Source of the DNA: Kocuria sp.
GTDB lineage: Bacteria; Actinomycetota; Actinomycetes; Actinomycetales; Micrococcaceae
Direction of reading: 5' to 3'
Length of the DNA stretch: 29,836 nt
NCBI RefSeq assembly: GCF_030530945.1
Contig: NZ_JAUMTZ010000001.1
Location: forward strand, 360,645-390,480
Shown here: positions 6,774-14,359 of the stretch, piece after piece
Layout: each line of letters opens with the position of its first letter
Position numbering within the stretch: the first letter of the stretch is position 1
Translations under genes and position numbers: made by a program
The notes under the pieces: generated by a model
What the model saw: only the letters and a program-made list of their open reading frames with translations
Database searches by the model: none
Told to the model about the DNA's origin: nothing

Positions 6774-8741
6774 CTAGTCCCGGGGGTCGGTGGCCGAGGA
6801 GCCGGGTGGCGCCGTGAACTCCCCCGTCCCGTAGTCGTAGCCCACGGGGTTGCCGTCCTCGTCTGTGCGCCGGTACCAGTCGGTGACCTCGGGGGCGGCG
6901 GAGTCGAAGTCCGCGCCCGCGGCCCACCGCTGCTCGGGGGCACGCTCCACGCTGAACGTGAAGTCGTCCCCGTACTCGTCGATGCCGTGGCGAACGGACT
7001 TGTCCACCGCCCACCGGGAGTACTGCTCCCGGATCACCATGGGGTCCCGCCGCAGGTCCTTGTGGAACGCCACGGTCATGGCGAACATGATCAGCGTGAA
7101 CGGCAGGGCGGTGACGGTCACCAGGTTCTTCAGGCCCGTGAGGGCGTCCTCCCCGCCGATCAGCAGCATCACCACGGCGATCCCGGCCATCGACAGTCCC
7201 CACAGCACGGTCACGCGTCGCCTGGGCGCGGGGTTGCCGCGCTGGGACATCTGGGAGGCCACCACCGAGGCGGAGTCCGCGGTGGTGATGAAGAACACCG
7301 CCAGCATGACCACCACGATCCCGGCCATCACGCCCGCGCCGGGCAGCCCGTCCAGGACCCGGAAGAAGATCTCCTCCGGGGCGGGCAGGCTGCCGGGCGT
7401 GTTGTCCGGGGCGATCGCCCGGGACTCCAGCTGCTGGTGGATCGCCGTTCCGCCCACCACGGTGAACGCCAGCACCACGATGGTGGAGGGGATGAACAGG
7501 ACCCCCAGGACGAACTGGCGGATGGTGCGGCCCCGGGAGATCTTGGCCACGAAGATCCCCACGAACGGCGCCCAGGACACCCACCAGGCCCAGTAGAACG
7601 TGGTCCAGGAGGAGAGGAACTGCTGCATCTCGGGGCCGTCGGACATGGACGCGGAGAGCATCTCGGGCAGCTGCCCCAGGTAGGTGACGATCACCGAGGG
7701 CACGTAGTTGAGCAGGAACGCGGTGGGTCCCAGCACGAAGAAGAACAGGGCCACCCCCACGGCCAGGACCATGTTGATGTTGGAGAGCCACCGGATTCCC
7801 CGGGACACCCCGGAGACGGCCGAGGCGATGAACGCCGCGGTGAGGACCGAGATGATGATCAGCGCCCCGGCGTTGCCGGTGGCCCCGAGCCCGGTGAAGA
7901 TCTGCACGCCGCGCCCGATCTGCAGGGCACCGATCCCCAGGGCGGCCGCGGTGCCGAAGAGGGTGGCCACGATGGCCATGATGTCGATGGCGCGCCCGGC
8001 CCAGGTGTCCGTGGCGCGGTTGCGGAAGAACGGGGCGAACACGGAGCTCATCAGCGGCACCCTGCCGCGCCGGTAGGAGGTGTAGGCCACGGCCACGCCC
8101 ACGAGCCCGTAGATGGCCCAGGCGTTGAGTCCCCAGTGCAGGGCGGCCTGGGCGGAGGCCTTCTTCATGGCGTCCACCGTCCCGGGGTCCGCGGAGCCGG
8201 GGCGGGGGGACAGGAAGTAGGTCATGGGCTCGAACGGGCCGAAGAAGATGATCCCGATCCCGATCCCCGCCGCGAAGAGCATGGCCGCCCAGGAGGCGGT
8301 GGAGTACTCGGGACGGTCCCCGTCCAGGCCCAGGGGGATGCGCCCGTAGCGCGAGAACGCGAGGTAGAGCAGGTACACCAGCAGCCCGATGGCCAGGACG
8401 TTGAACGCCCACCCCATGTTGAGCATCGTCCAGTTCAGGGCGGCGGTGGAGGCCGCGGTGAGGGATCCGGTGTCCAGCAGGCCCCAGACGATGAACACCG
8501 CGGTCAGGCCGCCCGCGACCCCCACCACGATCCGGTCCACCCCGTAGCGGACCTTCTGGTCCTCCACGGACACGCCCGGGACCACGGCGGGGTGGATGTT
8601 GTGGGGGTAGCTGATCTCGGAGAGGAAGCTCCTGGCCTCGTGGGCTCCCGTGTGCGAGGGCGCCGGGCGGGAACCCCGGGACCTCTCCTCCGGGAGGGGA
8701 ACGCCCGGCTCCCGGTCGGTGGCGCGGGGTGATTCGGACAC
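6774..8741 (-). CDS. BCCT-family transporter, copy 2
   Basis: This 655-aa, 12-TM carrier of the BCCT family is paralogous to the gene at 127-2121. The shared blocks include GIGIGIIFFGPFEPMTYF, WAWWVSWAPFVG and ISRGRTIRQF. The pre-membrane motif SYPHNIHPAVVPGVSVEDQK matches TYPHGIHPALVPGVGVEDRK of copy 1. Both also have a C-terminal tail with DWYRRTDEDGN/EWYRQTDEHGN. I take the GTG at 8741 as start because AGGAG lies six bases upstream (8748-8752); the frame stays open further upstream into trmB. It lies 53 bp downstream of trmB on the same strand. The substrate is probably a betaine-like osmolyte, but this is inferred from the family. Confidence 0.93.
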   Translation of the reverse strand: MSESPRATDREPGVPLPEERSRGSRPAPSHTGAHEARSFLSEISYPHNIHPAVVPGVSVEDQKVRYGVDRIVVGVAGGLTAVFIVWGLLDTGSLTAASTAALNWTMLNMGWAFNVLAIGLLVYLLYLAFSRYGRIPLGLDGDRPEYSTASWAAMLFAAGIGIGIIFFGPFEPMTYFLSPRPGSADPGTVDAMKKASAQAALHWGLNAWAIYGLVGVAVAYTSYRRGRVPLMSSVFAPFFRNRATDTWAGRAIDIMAIVATLFGTAAALGIGALQIGRGVQIFTGLGATGNAGALIIISVLTAAFIASAVSGVSRGIRWLSNINMVLAVGVALFFFVLGPTAFLLNYVPSVIVTYLGQLPEMLSASMSDGPEMQQFLSSWTTFYWAWWVSWAPFVGIFVAKISRGRTIRQFVLGVLFIPSTIVVLAFTVVGGTAIHQQLESRAIAPDNTPGSLPAPEEIFFRVLDGLPGAGVMAGIVVVMLAVFFITTADSASVVASQMSQRGNPAPRRRVTVLWGLSMAGIAVVMLLIGGEDALTGLKNLVTVTALPFTLIMFAMTVAFHKDLRRDPMVIREQYSRWAVDKSVRHGIDEYGDDFTFSVERAPEQRWAAGADFDSAAPEVTDWYRRTDEDGNPVGYDYGTGEFTAPPGSSATDPRD

Positions 8742-8754
8742 GGACGGCTCCTGG

Positions 8755-8782
8755 GGGTGGGGGATCGGCGTGCCCCCCACCC
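8755..8782 (-). promoter_or_regulatory. Hairpin in the trmB-BCCT intergenic region, next to the BCCT ribosome-binding site
   Basis: Bases 8755-8763 and 8774-8782 form a perfect 9-bp G/C-rich inverted repeat with a 10-nt loop. On the minus strand the hairpin ends two bases before the AGGAG of the BCCT gene. It could end trmB transcription or hinder BCCT translation. A possible -10 box TAGGGT (8784-8779) overlaps it. Confidence 0.45.
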
Positions 8783-8794
8783 TATGCGCTGCGC

Positions 8795-9685
8795 TCAGCG
8801 ACGCCGGTAGGTCAGGTCCCGGGGCACCCGCCCCGCCTCGGTGGCCTTGCGCTCGAAGCTCGTGAGGATCCGGCCGTCCCAGCGCGGCGCCCACCCGGTG
8901 TCGGGGTGCTCGTCGTCGGCCACCGGGCCGGGGTGGACGTTCTCGAACTCGGCGGCCGCGGCGTCGAGCACCTCGCGCATCACCACGGCGTACTCCTGCC
9001 AGTCGGTGGCCAGCCGCCACAGTCCTCCCGGCTCCAGCACCCGTGCGGCGAGCTCGGCGAACGCCGGGGAGACCAGGCGCCGCTTGTGGTGGCGGGTCTT
9101 GTGCCACGGGTCCGGGAAGAACACCCACAGCTCGTGGACGGATGCCGCCTCCAGCATGTGCTCCAGGACCTCGGGGGCGTTGGCCTGTGCCACGCGCACG
9201 TTGGTCACCCCGGCGTGCGCGGCCTTCATGAGCAGGTCCGCCACGCCGGGCTTGTAGACCTCCACGGCCAGGTGGTCCAGCTCGGGGTGCGCGGCCGCGT
9301 GCGCCACGATCGCCTCACCAAGCCCGGAGCCGATCTCCACCACGAGGGGCGCCGTGCGGCCGAACACGGCCTCGCGGTCCAGCCGGTAGGAGGGGTCCAC
9401 GGACGTGTCGGTCCGCACGCGCGGGATGTCCAGGACCCAGTCCCCGGCGTGCTCGTCCCAGGCCTTCTGGCGCTTGGGGGAGAGCCGGTCCCCGCGCCGC
9501 ACGAACGAGTACGGCTGGCGGGGGAACGCCACGCCCTCGGGGGCGCCGTCCTCGGTTGCGCCGGTGCCGGAGCCCCCTGTGCCCGGTGTTGAGGTGCCGG
9601 GTGCCGGGGAGCCGGGCAGGGCGGCGTCGTGGTGGCCCCGGGAGGGCTGTGCGGGGGACTGTGGGGTGTGCTCGCTGGATTCCAT
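8795..9685 (-). CDS. trmB: tRNA (guanine-N7-)-methyltransferase TrmB
   Basis: TrmB uses S-adenosylmethionine to make m7G at position 46 of the tRNA variable loop. The 296-aa protein has the SAM-binding motif EIGSGLGE at residues 117-124. The family hallmark FFPDPWHKTRHHKRRL lies at 189-204, and the C-terminal TSFERKATEAGR substrate segment is also present. The first ~50 residues are a Pro/Gly/Thr-rich extension not found in the shortest family members. The ATG at 9685 has no clear Shine-Dalgarno sequence, but a -10-like TAGGAT ends 8 bases upstream, so the mRNA may be leaderless. BCCT copy 2 follows on the same strand. Confidence 0.95.
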   Translation of the reverse strand: MESSEHTPQSPAQPSRGHHDAALPGSPAPGTSTPGTGGSGTGATEDGAPEGVAFPRQPYSFVRRGDRLSPKRQKAWDEHAGDWVLDIPRVRTDTSVDPSYRLDREAVFGRTAPLVVEIGSGLGEAIVAHAAAHPELDHLAVEVYKPGVADLLMKAAHAGVTNVRVAQANAPEVLEHMLEAASVHELWVFFPDPWHKTRHHKRRLVSPAFAELAARVLEPGGLWRLATDWQEYAVVMREVLDAAAAEFENVHPGPVADDEHPDTGWAPRWDGRILTSFERKATEAGRVPRDLTYRRR

Positions 9686-9693
9686 CGTGGTTC

Positions 9694-9699
9694 ATCCTA
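9694..9699 (-). promoter_or_regulatory. -10 box of trmB (possible leaderless start)
   Basis: TAGGAT on the minus strand is followed by 8 bases and then the trmB ATG, so transcription would begin at or within about two bases of the start codon. No convincing -35 box is visible. The TANNNT pattern is typical of high-GC actinobacterial promoters. Confidence 0.45.
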
Positions 9700-9736
9700 A
9701 GGCGGTCGACCGGGGGAGGGCGCGGCGGTCCGGCCC

Positions 9737-9742
9737 TAGGAT
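9737..9742 (+). promoter_or_regulatory. -10 box of the MFS exporter gene
   Basis: TAGGAT on the plus strand predicts a transcript start near 9749 and a leader of about 39 nt containing the AGGAG before the 9788 start. It is divergent from the trmB promoter. A -35 box is not clear. Confidence 0.4.
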
Positions 9743-9787
9743 GGGAGCCCGCCCATCCGCCGCCCCCGCATGAGCAGGAGACGCCGC

Positions 9788-11029
9788 ATGTCCCAGGACG
9801 CCGCCATGCCCGAGCCCGTCCGCAGCCGGCTGGGGCTGAGTCCGCGCCGCGACCGGGTGGTGCTCGTGGGGTCGCTGGGCGTGCTCTCCGCCGTGAGCCC
9901 CATGGCCACGGACATGTACCTGGCGTCCATGCCGGAGATGGCCCAGTTCTTCGCCGCGCCCGCGAGCGTGGTCCAGCTGACGCTCACGGCCTACATGGTG
10001 GGGATGGCCCTCGGGCAGTTCGTGCTGGGGCCCCTCTCCGACGTCCTGGGCCGCCACCGGCTGATGGTCGCGGGAAACCTGCTGTTCCTGCTGTGCTCGG
10101 TGGGGATCATCGTGTCCCCGGACGTGCACCTGGTGCTGGTGCTGCGCTTCCTGCAGGGCGTCGCGGGAGCCGCGGGCGTGGTGATCGCGCGCGCCGTGGT
10201 CTCGGACATCGCCCGAGGCCACCGCGCGGCCCAGCTGTACTCGGTGCTCTCACTCATCACGTCCCTCGCGCCCGTGGTGGCCCCGCTCGCCGGCGGCGTG
10301 ATCGCGTCCGTGGCGGACTGGCGCACCGCCTTCGCGGTCCTCGCGGTCTTCGGCGCCGTGATGCTCGCGTGCTCGGTGCTCGTGATCCCGGAGACCCTCC
10401 CGCGCGAGGCGCGCTCCACGGGTGGTCCGGGGCGGATCCTGCGCAACGCGGCCGCGGTGCTCGCCGACCGCACCTTCAGCCTCTACGCCGCCGGCTTCGC
10501 GTTCGCGTTCGGCGCCCTGTTCTCCTACATCTCCGCGGCCTCGTTCGTCCTCCAGAACGTCCTGGGCTTCAGCGCACTGGGCTACTCCGTGGTCTTCGCG
10601 CTCAACGCGTGCGGGTCCATCGTCACAGGCGTGGTGAACACCAAGCTCGTGGCCACGCGCTCGCCGCGGTCGCTGCTGCTGGCCGGGGTCGTGGGGCTCG
10701 CGGTGTGCTCCGCCCTGAACCTGGTGCTCGCACTGCTGGGTGTGGTGGGCACCGTGACGCTCGTGCTCGTCTTCCTGGCCCAGTCCTGCATGGGCTTCGT
10801 GCTGGGCAACGCCGTGGCCCTGGCCCAGCGCCGCGCGCAGGACGCCCACCTCTCCGGCACGGGCTCCGCCGTGGTGGGCACGGGCCAGTTCGTCATGGCC
10901 GGGCTGGTCACCCCGCTCACCGGTCTCGGAGGGGAGTCCACCGCCGTGCCCATGCTCGTGTGCATGGCGGCGTGCTCGGCGGTCTCCGTGGTGCTGGTCC
11001 TGGCGGCCCGCCGCCGGGCGCACGCCTAG
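9788..11029 (+). CDS. Bcr/CflA-type MFS multidrug exporter
   Basis: This 413-aa major facilitator has about 12 membrane helices. Bcr/CflA members are H+ antiporters that export drugs such as bicyclomycin and chloramphenicol. The family block ATDMYLASMPEMA in helix 1, and LTAYMVGMALGQFVLGPLSD with GRHRL (motif A) between helices 2 and 3, support the assignment. The motif C-like SLAPVVAPLAGG in helix 5 fits an antiporter. The ATG at 9788 has AGGAG seven bases upstream; an ATG at 9770 in frame has none. The actual substrate cannot be stated. Confidence 0.9.
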   Translation: MSQDAAMPEPVRSRLGLSPRRDRVVLVGSLGVLSAVSPMATDMYLASMPEMAQFFAAPASVVQLTLTAYMVGMALGQFVLGPLSDVLGRHRLMVAGNLLFLLCSVGIIVSPDVHLVLVLRFLQGVAGAAGVVIARAVVSDIARGHRAAQLYSVLSLITSLAPVVAPLAGGVIASVADWRTAFAVLAVFGAVMLACSVLVIPETLPREARSTGGPGRILRNAAAVLADRTFSLYAAGFAFAFGALFSYISAASFVLQNVLGFSALGYSVVFALNACGSIVTGVVNTKLVATRSPRSLLLAGVVGLAVCSALNLVLALLGVVGTVTLVLVFLAQSCMGFVLGNAVALAQRRAQDAHLSGTGSAVVGTGQFVMAGLVTPLTGLGGESTAVPMLVCMAACSAVSVVLVLAARRRAHA

Positions 11030-11201
11030 CGGACGACGCCGCCGCGCCCCCTTCCGCGGGCGGGTGAACCGCTCGTGCACCGCCCGGCTGCGGACCATCG
11101 GGCCACGGCCTGGGGTGACGCTGTCCCCGCCGCCGGCCGCCCTCTGGAAGCCGGGGCCTTTCCGTGTGTGTCCCACGCCACGTTCCAGGTGCCCCGAGGT
11201 G

Positions 11202-11207
11202 TAATCT
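11202..11207 (+). promoter_or_regulatory. -10 box of cycA (near-leaderless start)
   Basis: TAATCT is followed by 8 bases and the cycA ATG. No Shine-Dalgarno sequence is present between them, so translation probably starts at or within two bases of the 5' end. The rest of the 187-bp gap after the MFS gene (11030-11201) shows no gene and no clear terminator. Confidence 0.5.
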
Positions 11208-11215
11208 CTGGGTTC

Positions 11216-12676
11216 ATGACAAACAGCTCCACGGCGGTCTCCCCGCCCCAGTCCCACGACGCCCCGCAGCGTGGGCTCAGCAACCGGCACATCCAGCTCA
11301 TCGCGATCGGCGGGGCCATCGGCACCGGACTGTTCATGGGCTCCGGGCGGACCATCTCCCTGGCCGGGCCCGCCGTGATCTTCGTGTACATGCTCATCGG
11401 CTTCTTCCTGTACTTCGTGATGCGGGCCATGGGCGAGCTGCTGCTGTCCAACCTGCACTACAAGACCTTCGCGGACTTCGCCGCGGACCTCATCGGCCCG
11501 TGGGCCGGGTTCTTCGTGGGTTGGTCCTACTGGTTCTGCTGGATCGTCACCGCCGTGGCGGAGCTCGTGGCCATCACCGGCTACCTCCAGTTCTGGTGGC
11601 CCAACATCCCGCTGTGGCTGCCCACCCTGCTGGTGGTCGCCATCGTGTTCGTGCTCAACGCCGCGAGCGTGAAGAACTTCGGCGAGATGGAGTTCTGGTT
11701 CGCCCTCATCAAGGTGGTCGCCATCCTGGCGCTGATCGTGGTGGGCGTGGTCATGGTCCTCACCCACTTCAGCTCCCCGGACGGCCACGTGGCCCAGGTG
11801 TCCAACCTCTGGAACGACGGCGGCTGGTTCCCCAACGGGGTCTCCGGCATGGTCGCGGGCTTCCAGATCGCCGTGTTCGCGTTCGTGGGCGTGGAGCTCG
11901 TGGGAACCACCGCGGCCGAGGCCAGGGACCCGCGCGTCACCCTGCCGCGCGCCATCAACTCCGTGCCCGTCCGCATCCTGATCTTCTACGTGGGCGCGCT
12001 GCTCGCCATCCTGGTGGTCACCCCGTGGCGCTCGATCGACCCGGACTCCTCCCCGTTCGTGGCCATGTTCTCCCTGGCCGGGCTCGCCGGAGCCGCCTCC
12101 GTGGTGAACTTCGTGGTGCTCACCTCGGCCACCTCCTCCGCGAACTCCGGTGTCTTCTCCACGTCCCGGATGCTGTTCGGGCTCTCCGCCAAGGGTTCCG
12201 CGCCCCGCCTCTTCAAGGGTCTGAACTCCGCCGGCGTGCCGCTGCGGGCACTGCTGCTCACGGCGGTGATCCTGGTGCTGACCATCCCGGTGCTCTACGC
12301 GGGGGACTCCATCATGGACGCCTTCACGCTGATCACCTCGGTGGCGTCGCTGCTGTTCATCTTCGTGTGGACCATGATCCTGATCTCGTACATGCGCTAC
12401 CGCAAGAAGTTCCCGCAGCGCCATGCCGAGTCCGCGTACAAGATGCCCGGCGGCGTGGTCATGTGCTGGGTGGTCCTGGCGTTCTTCGCGTTCCTCGTGT
12501 GGGCCCTGTCCACGGATCCTGACACGGCCACCAGCCTCATCGCGTTCCCCGTCTGGATCATCGCCCTGTGCGTTGCGTGGTTCTTCGTGCGCCGCCGCGA
12601 GTCCCACCACGAGGCCTTCGAGCAGTTCAAGCGTGACATGGATGCTCCCCAGGAGATCCACCACACCGAGGGCTAG
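11216..12676 (+). CDS. cycA: CycA-type D-serine/D-alanine/glycine permease (APC family)
   Basis: This is a 486-aa amino acid/proton symporter of the APC superfamily, AAT subgroup, with 12 predicted helices. Helix 1 carries IAIGGAIGTGLFMGSGRTIS (residues 29-48). The following FVMRAMGELLLSNLHYKTFA and GPWAGFFVGWSYWFCWIV closely follow E. coli CycA, better than other AAT permeases that I can recall. The length is slightly above CycA (470 aa) because of a polar N-terminus and C-terminal tail. The substrates are probably D-alanine, D-serine and glycine. The assignment to the CycA branch is from remembered family sequences, so another neutral amino acid remains possible. Confidence 0.85.
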   Translation: MTNSSTAVSPPQSHDAPQRGLSNRHIQLIAIGGAIGTGLFMGSGRTISLAGPAVIFVYMLIGFFLYFVMRAMGELLLSNLHYKTFADFAADLIGPWAGFFVGWSYWFCWIVTAVAELVAITGYLQFWWPNIPLWLPTLLVVAIVFVLNAASVKNFGEMEFWFALIKVVAILALIVVGVVMVLTHFSSPDGHVAQVSNLWNDGGWFPNGVSGMVAGFQIAVFAFVGVELVGTTAAEARDPRVTLPRAINSVPVRILIFYVGALLAILVVTPWRSIDPDSSPFVAMFSLAGLAGAASVVNFVVLTSATSSANSGVFSTSRMLFGLSAKGSAPRLFKGLNSAGVPLRALLLTAVILVLTIPVLYAGDSIMDAFTLITSVASLLFIFVWTMILISYMRYRKKFPQRHAESAYKMPGGVVMCWVVLAFFAFLVWALSTDPDTATSLIAFPVWIIALCVAWFFVRRRESHHEAFEQFKRDMDAPQEIHHTEG

Positions 12677-12714
12677 ACCCCGGCACGCGCCAGGGCGCCG
12701 CGGGACGGCGACCC

Positions 12715-12720
12715 TAAGCT
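12715..12720 (+). promoter_or_regulatory. -10 box of the mutarotase gene (leaderless start)
   Basis: TAAGCT is followed by exactly six bases and the ATG at 12727, the spacing expected if the A of ATG is +1. A GGAGG lies only one base before the ATG, too close to act as a normal ribosome-binding site. Confidence 0.5.
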
Positions 12721-12726
12721 GGAGGC

Positions 12727-13587
12727 ATGACTCGACTTCCTGAACCCCTCGTCCTGTCCTGCGCCTCCGGTGAAGGGTCGGTGCTGTCCCACGGCGCCCA
12801 TGCGCTGTCCTGGGCCCCGGCAGGGGTCCAGCCCGTGCTCTTCGTCTCCGCCCTCACCCGCACCGAGGTGGGCAGCGCCGTGCGCGGGGGAGTGCCCGTC
12901 TGCTTCCCGTGGTTCGGTCCCGGGCGCTCGGGGGACATGGAACCCGCTCACGGCTTCGCGCGGATCACCGAGTGGCAGCTCGTGGACACGGGTGAGGACG
13001 CACAGGGTGACGCGTTCGCGCAGTTCCTGCTCACGCCGCAGGACGTGTCCGGGGACCTGCGGAACCTATTCCCCCGCGAGTTCGAGGCGCGCCTGCGCAT
13101 GAGCGTGGGGCGTCGGCTGCGGCTCGAGCTCACGGTCACCAACACCGGGGCCGAGACCTTCGAGATGGAGGAGGCCCTGCACTCCTACCTGCGCGTGGGC
13201 GACTGCCGGCGGGTCACCGTGAGCGGTTTCGACGGCGTGTCCTACCACGACAAGGTGGCGGGCCAGGACCGGACCCAGAACGGGGACCTCACTCTCACGG
13301 GGGAGACCGACGCCGTGTTCCACCACCGCGGTGAGGTGCGGATCACGGACCCGGAACTCGGGCGTGTGCTCGTGGTCTCCAAGGAGGGCTCCGACAGCAC
13401 CATCGTGTGGAACCCCTGGGAGGAGAAGGCCGCGGGTCTCGCGGACCTCGCGGACGACGAGTGGCGGGACATGCTGTGCGTGGAGGCGGGCAACGTGCTC
13501 GGTTCCGCGGTGCGGCTGGGCCCCGGGGAGTCCCACACCCTCGCCCAGGTCGTCGAGGTCCAGGAGCTGCCCGCAGCCGGCTCCTGA
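12727..13587 (+). CDS. D-hexose-6-phosphate mutarotase (YeaD-type aldose 1-epimerase family)
   Basis: This enzyme interconverts the alpha and beta anomers of hexose 6-phosphates in the cytoplasm, feeding glucose-6-phosphate metabolism. The 286-aa protein has the galactose mutarotase fold signature. RGGVPVCFPWFG lies near 53-64, HGFAR has a conserved His at 75, and EALHSYLRVGD has His at 152. A C-terminal CVEAGN carries the probable catalytic Glu at 253. The basic residues around RGG and HGFAR are those that bind phosphate in YeaD/Ymr099c proteins. It sits 50 bp after cycA but has its own -10 box. The phosphorylated-sugar specificity is inferred from family resemblance. Confidence 0.88.
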   Translation: MTRLPEPLVLSCASGEGSVLSHGAHALSWAPAGVQPVLFVSALTRTEVGSAVRGGVPVCFPWFGPGRSGDMEPAHGFARITEWQLVDTGEDAQGDAFAQFLLTPQDVSGDLRNLFPREFEARLRMSVGRRLRLELTVTNTGAETFEMEEALHSYLRVGDCRRVTVSGFDGVSYHDKVAGQDRTQNGDLTLTGETDAVFHHRGEVRITDPELGRVLVVSKEGSDSTIVWNPWEEKAAGLADLADDEWRDMLCVEAGNVLGSAVRLGPGESHTLAQVVEVQELPAAGS

Positions 13588-13696
13588 CCGCTGCCGCGCT
13601 GCGGGGGGGGATGCCCCATGGGGTGCGCCCTGGAGATGCTGGCCCGAGTCACGCTCCTGCGCTCCTCAGGATCCTTGCCGTTGTTTCCCGCGTGAA

Positions 13697-13739
13697 AGAT
13701 GCCGACGCCGCCGTGGTGACCACGGCGGCGTCGGCATCT
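13697..13739. terminator. Bidirectional terminator between the mutarotase and DoxX genes
   Basis: A perfect 20-bp inverted repeat (13697-13716 with 13720-13739) with a 3-nt centre lies between convergent genes ending at 13587 and 13757. This is one of the longest perfect stems in the window and fits a rho-independent-like terminator serving both strands, although a U tract is poor on either side. Confidence 0.85.
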
Positions 13740-13756
13740 GTGGAGCGCGCGGTGCG

Positions 13757-14152
13757 CTACTTCTGCACCACCAGGGCCGCGCCGATCGCGGCGAGGAAGG
13801 AGTTCATGGAGAGCTGGATGCCCTGCTCGGAGGGGCGGATGCCGTCCTCCCGGGTCATCTCCGGGTTGCGGAAGTACATGGTGAGCAGGCCCGCGCTGAA
13901 GGCGAGCAGACCCGCACCGGCCAGGCGCTTGGACACGAACGGCGTGACGAGAGCGGCACCCACGGCCAGCTCGGTGCCGGCGATGAAGGTGGCGAAGGTC
14001 TGAGAGTCCCACTCCGCGAACTGGGGGACGCCCGTGGCGGCGAACTGCTTGAGGCCCTCGGCGGCCTGGGGGTCCATGCCGAGCTTTCCGTAGCCGGACT
14101 GGATCATGTACGCGCCGGGGATGCCGCGCAGGATGGCGTTGGAGATGCGCAT
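13757..14152 (-). CDS. DoxX-like small membrane protein
   Basis: This is a 131-aa integral membrane protein with about four hydrophobic segments. The N-terminal helix RGIPGAYMIQSGYGKLG, the following short amphipathic part and FIAGTELAVGAALVTPFVSK match the DoxX/DUF4267-like layout. DoxX proteins are linked to redox and oxidative-stress functions in actinobacteria, but the molecular role is poorly known. GAAAGG lies about 8 bases before the ATG at 14152. It is divergent from the DJ-1/Hsp31-like gene. Family membership rests on size and topology, so I hold it loosely. Confidence 0.65.
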   Translation of the reverse strand: MRISNAILRGIPGAYMIQSGYGKLGMDPQAAEGLKQFAATGVPQFAEWDSQTFATFIAGTELAVGAALVTPFVSKRLAGAGLLAFSAGLLTMYFRNPEMTREDGIRPSEQGIQLSMNSFLAAIGAALVVQK

Positions 14153-14224
14153 GGGATGTGCCTTTCGTTGCGGGGAGGCGGGGGTGGTGCAGGGACCGGG
14201 ACGCCCCGCCGTGGATCGGGCTTC

Positions 14225-14230
14225 ATGCTA
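14225..14230 (-). promoter_or_regulatory. -10 box of the DoxX-like gene
   Basis: TAGCAT on the minus strand predicts a transcript start near 14218 and a leader of about 65 nt with the GAAAGG site. No clear -35 box is seen. Confidence 0.4.
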
Positions 14231-14309
14231 ACAGCGGCTACTTTTCCGGGGCCGTCACGGCGCCGCATGCCCACAGCGAACGTCCCGCGCCCACGTGGCG
14301 GCCCCTGTC

Positions 14310-14315
14310 TAGGGT
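14310..14315 (+). promoter_or_regulatory. -10 box of the DJ-1/Hsp31-like gene
   Basis: TAGGGT on the plus strand predicts a start near 14322 and a leader of about 38 nt that contains the AAAGGAG site. It is divergent from the DoxX promoter, 80 bp away. Confidence 0.4.
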
Positions 14316-14359
14316 TGGTGCCACGCTGCGCGCGCCGCGCGCTCACGAAAGGAGATCCC

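Noticed and set aside
10250..12664. Long minus-strand frame opposite the MFS and CycA genes
   Set aside because: The His/Glu/Gly/Arg-rich repeats match the antisense of membrane-protein codons. No motif or ribosome-binding site supports it.
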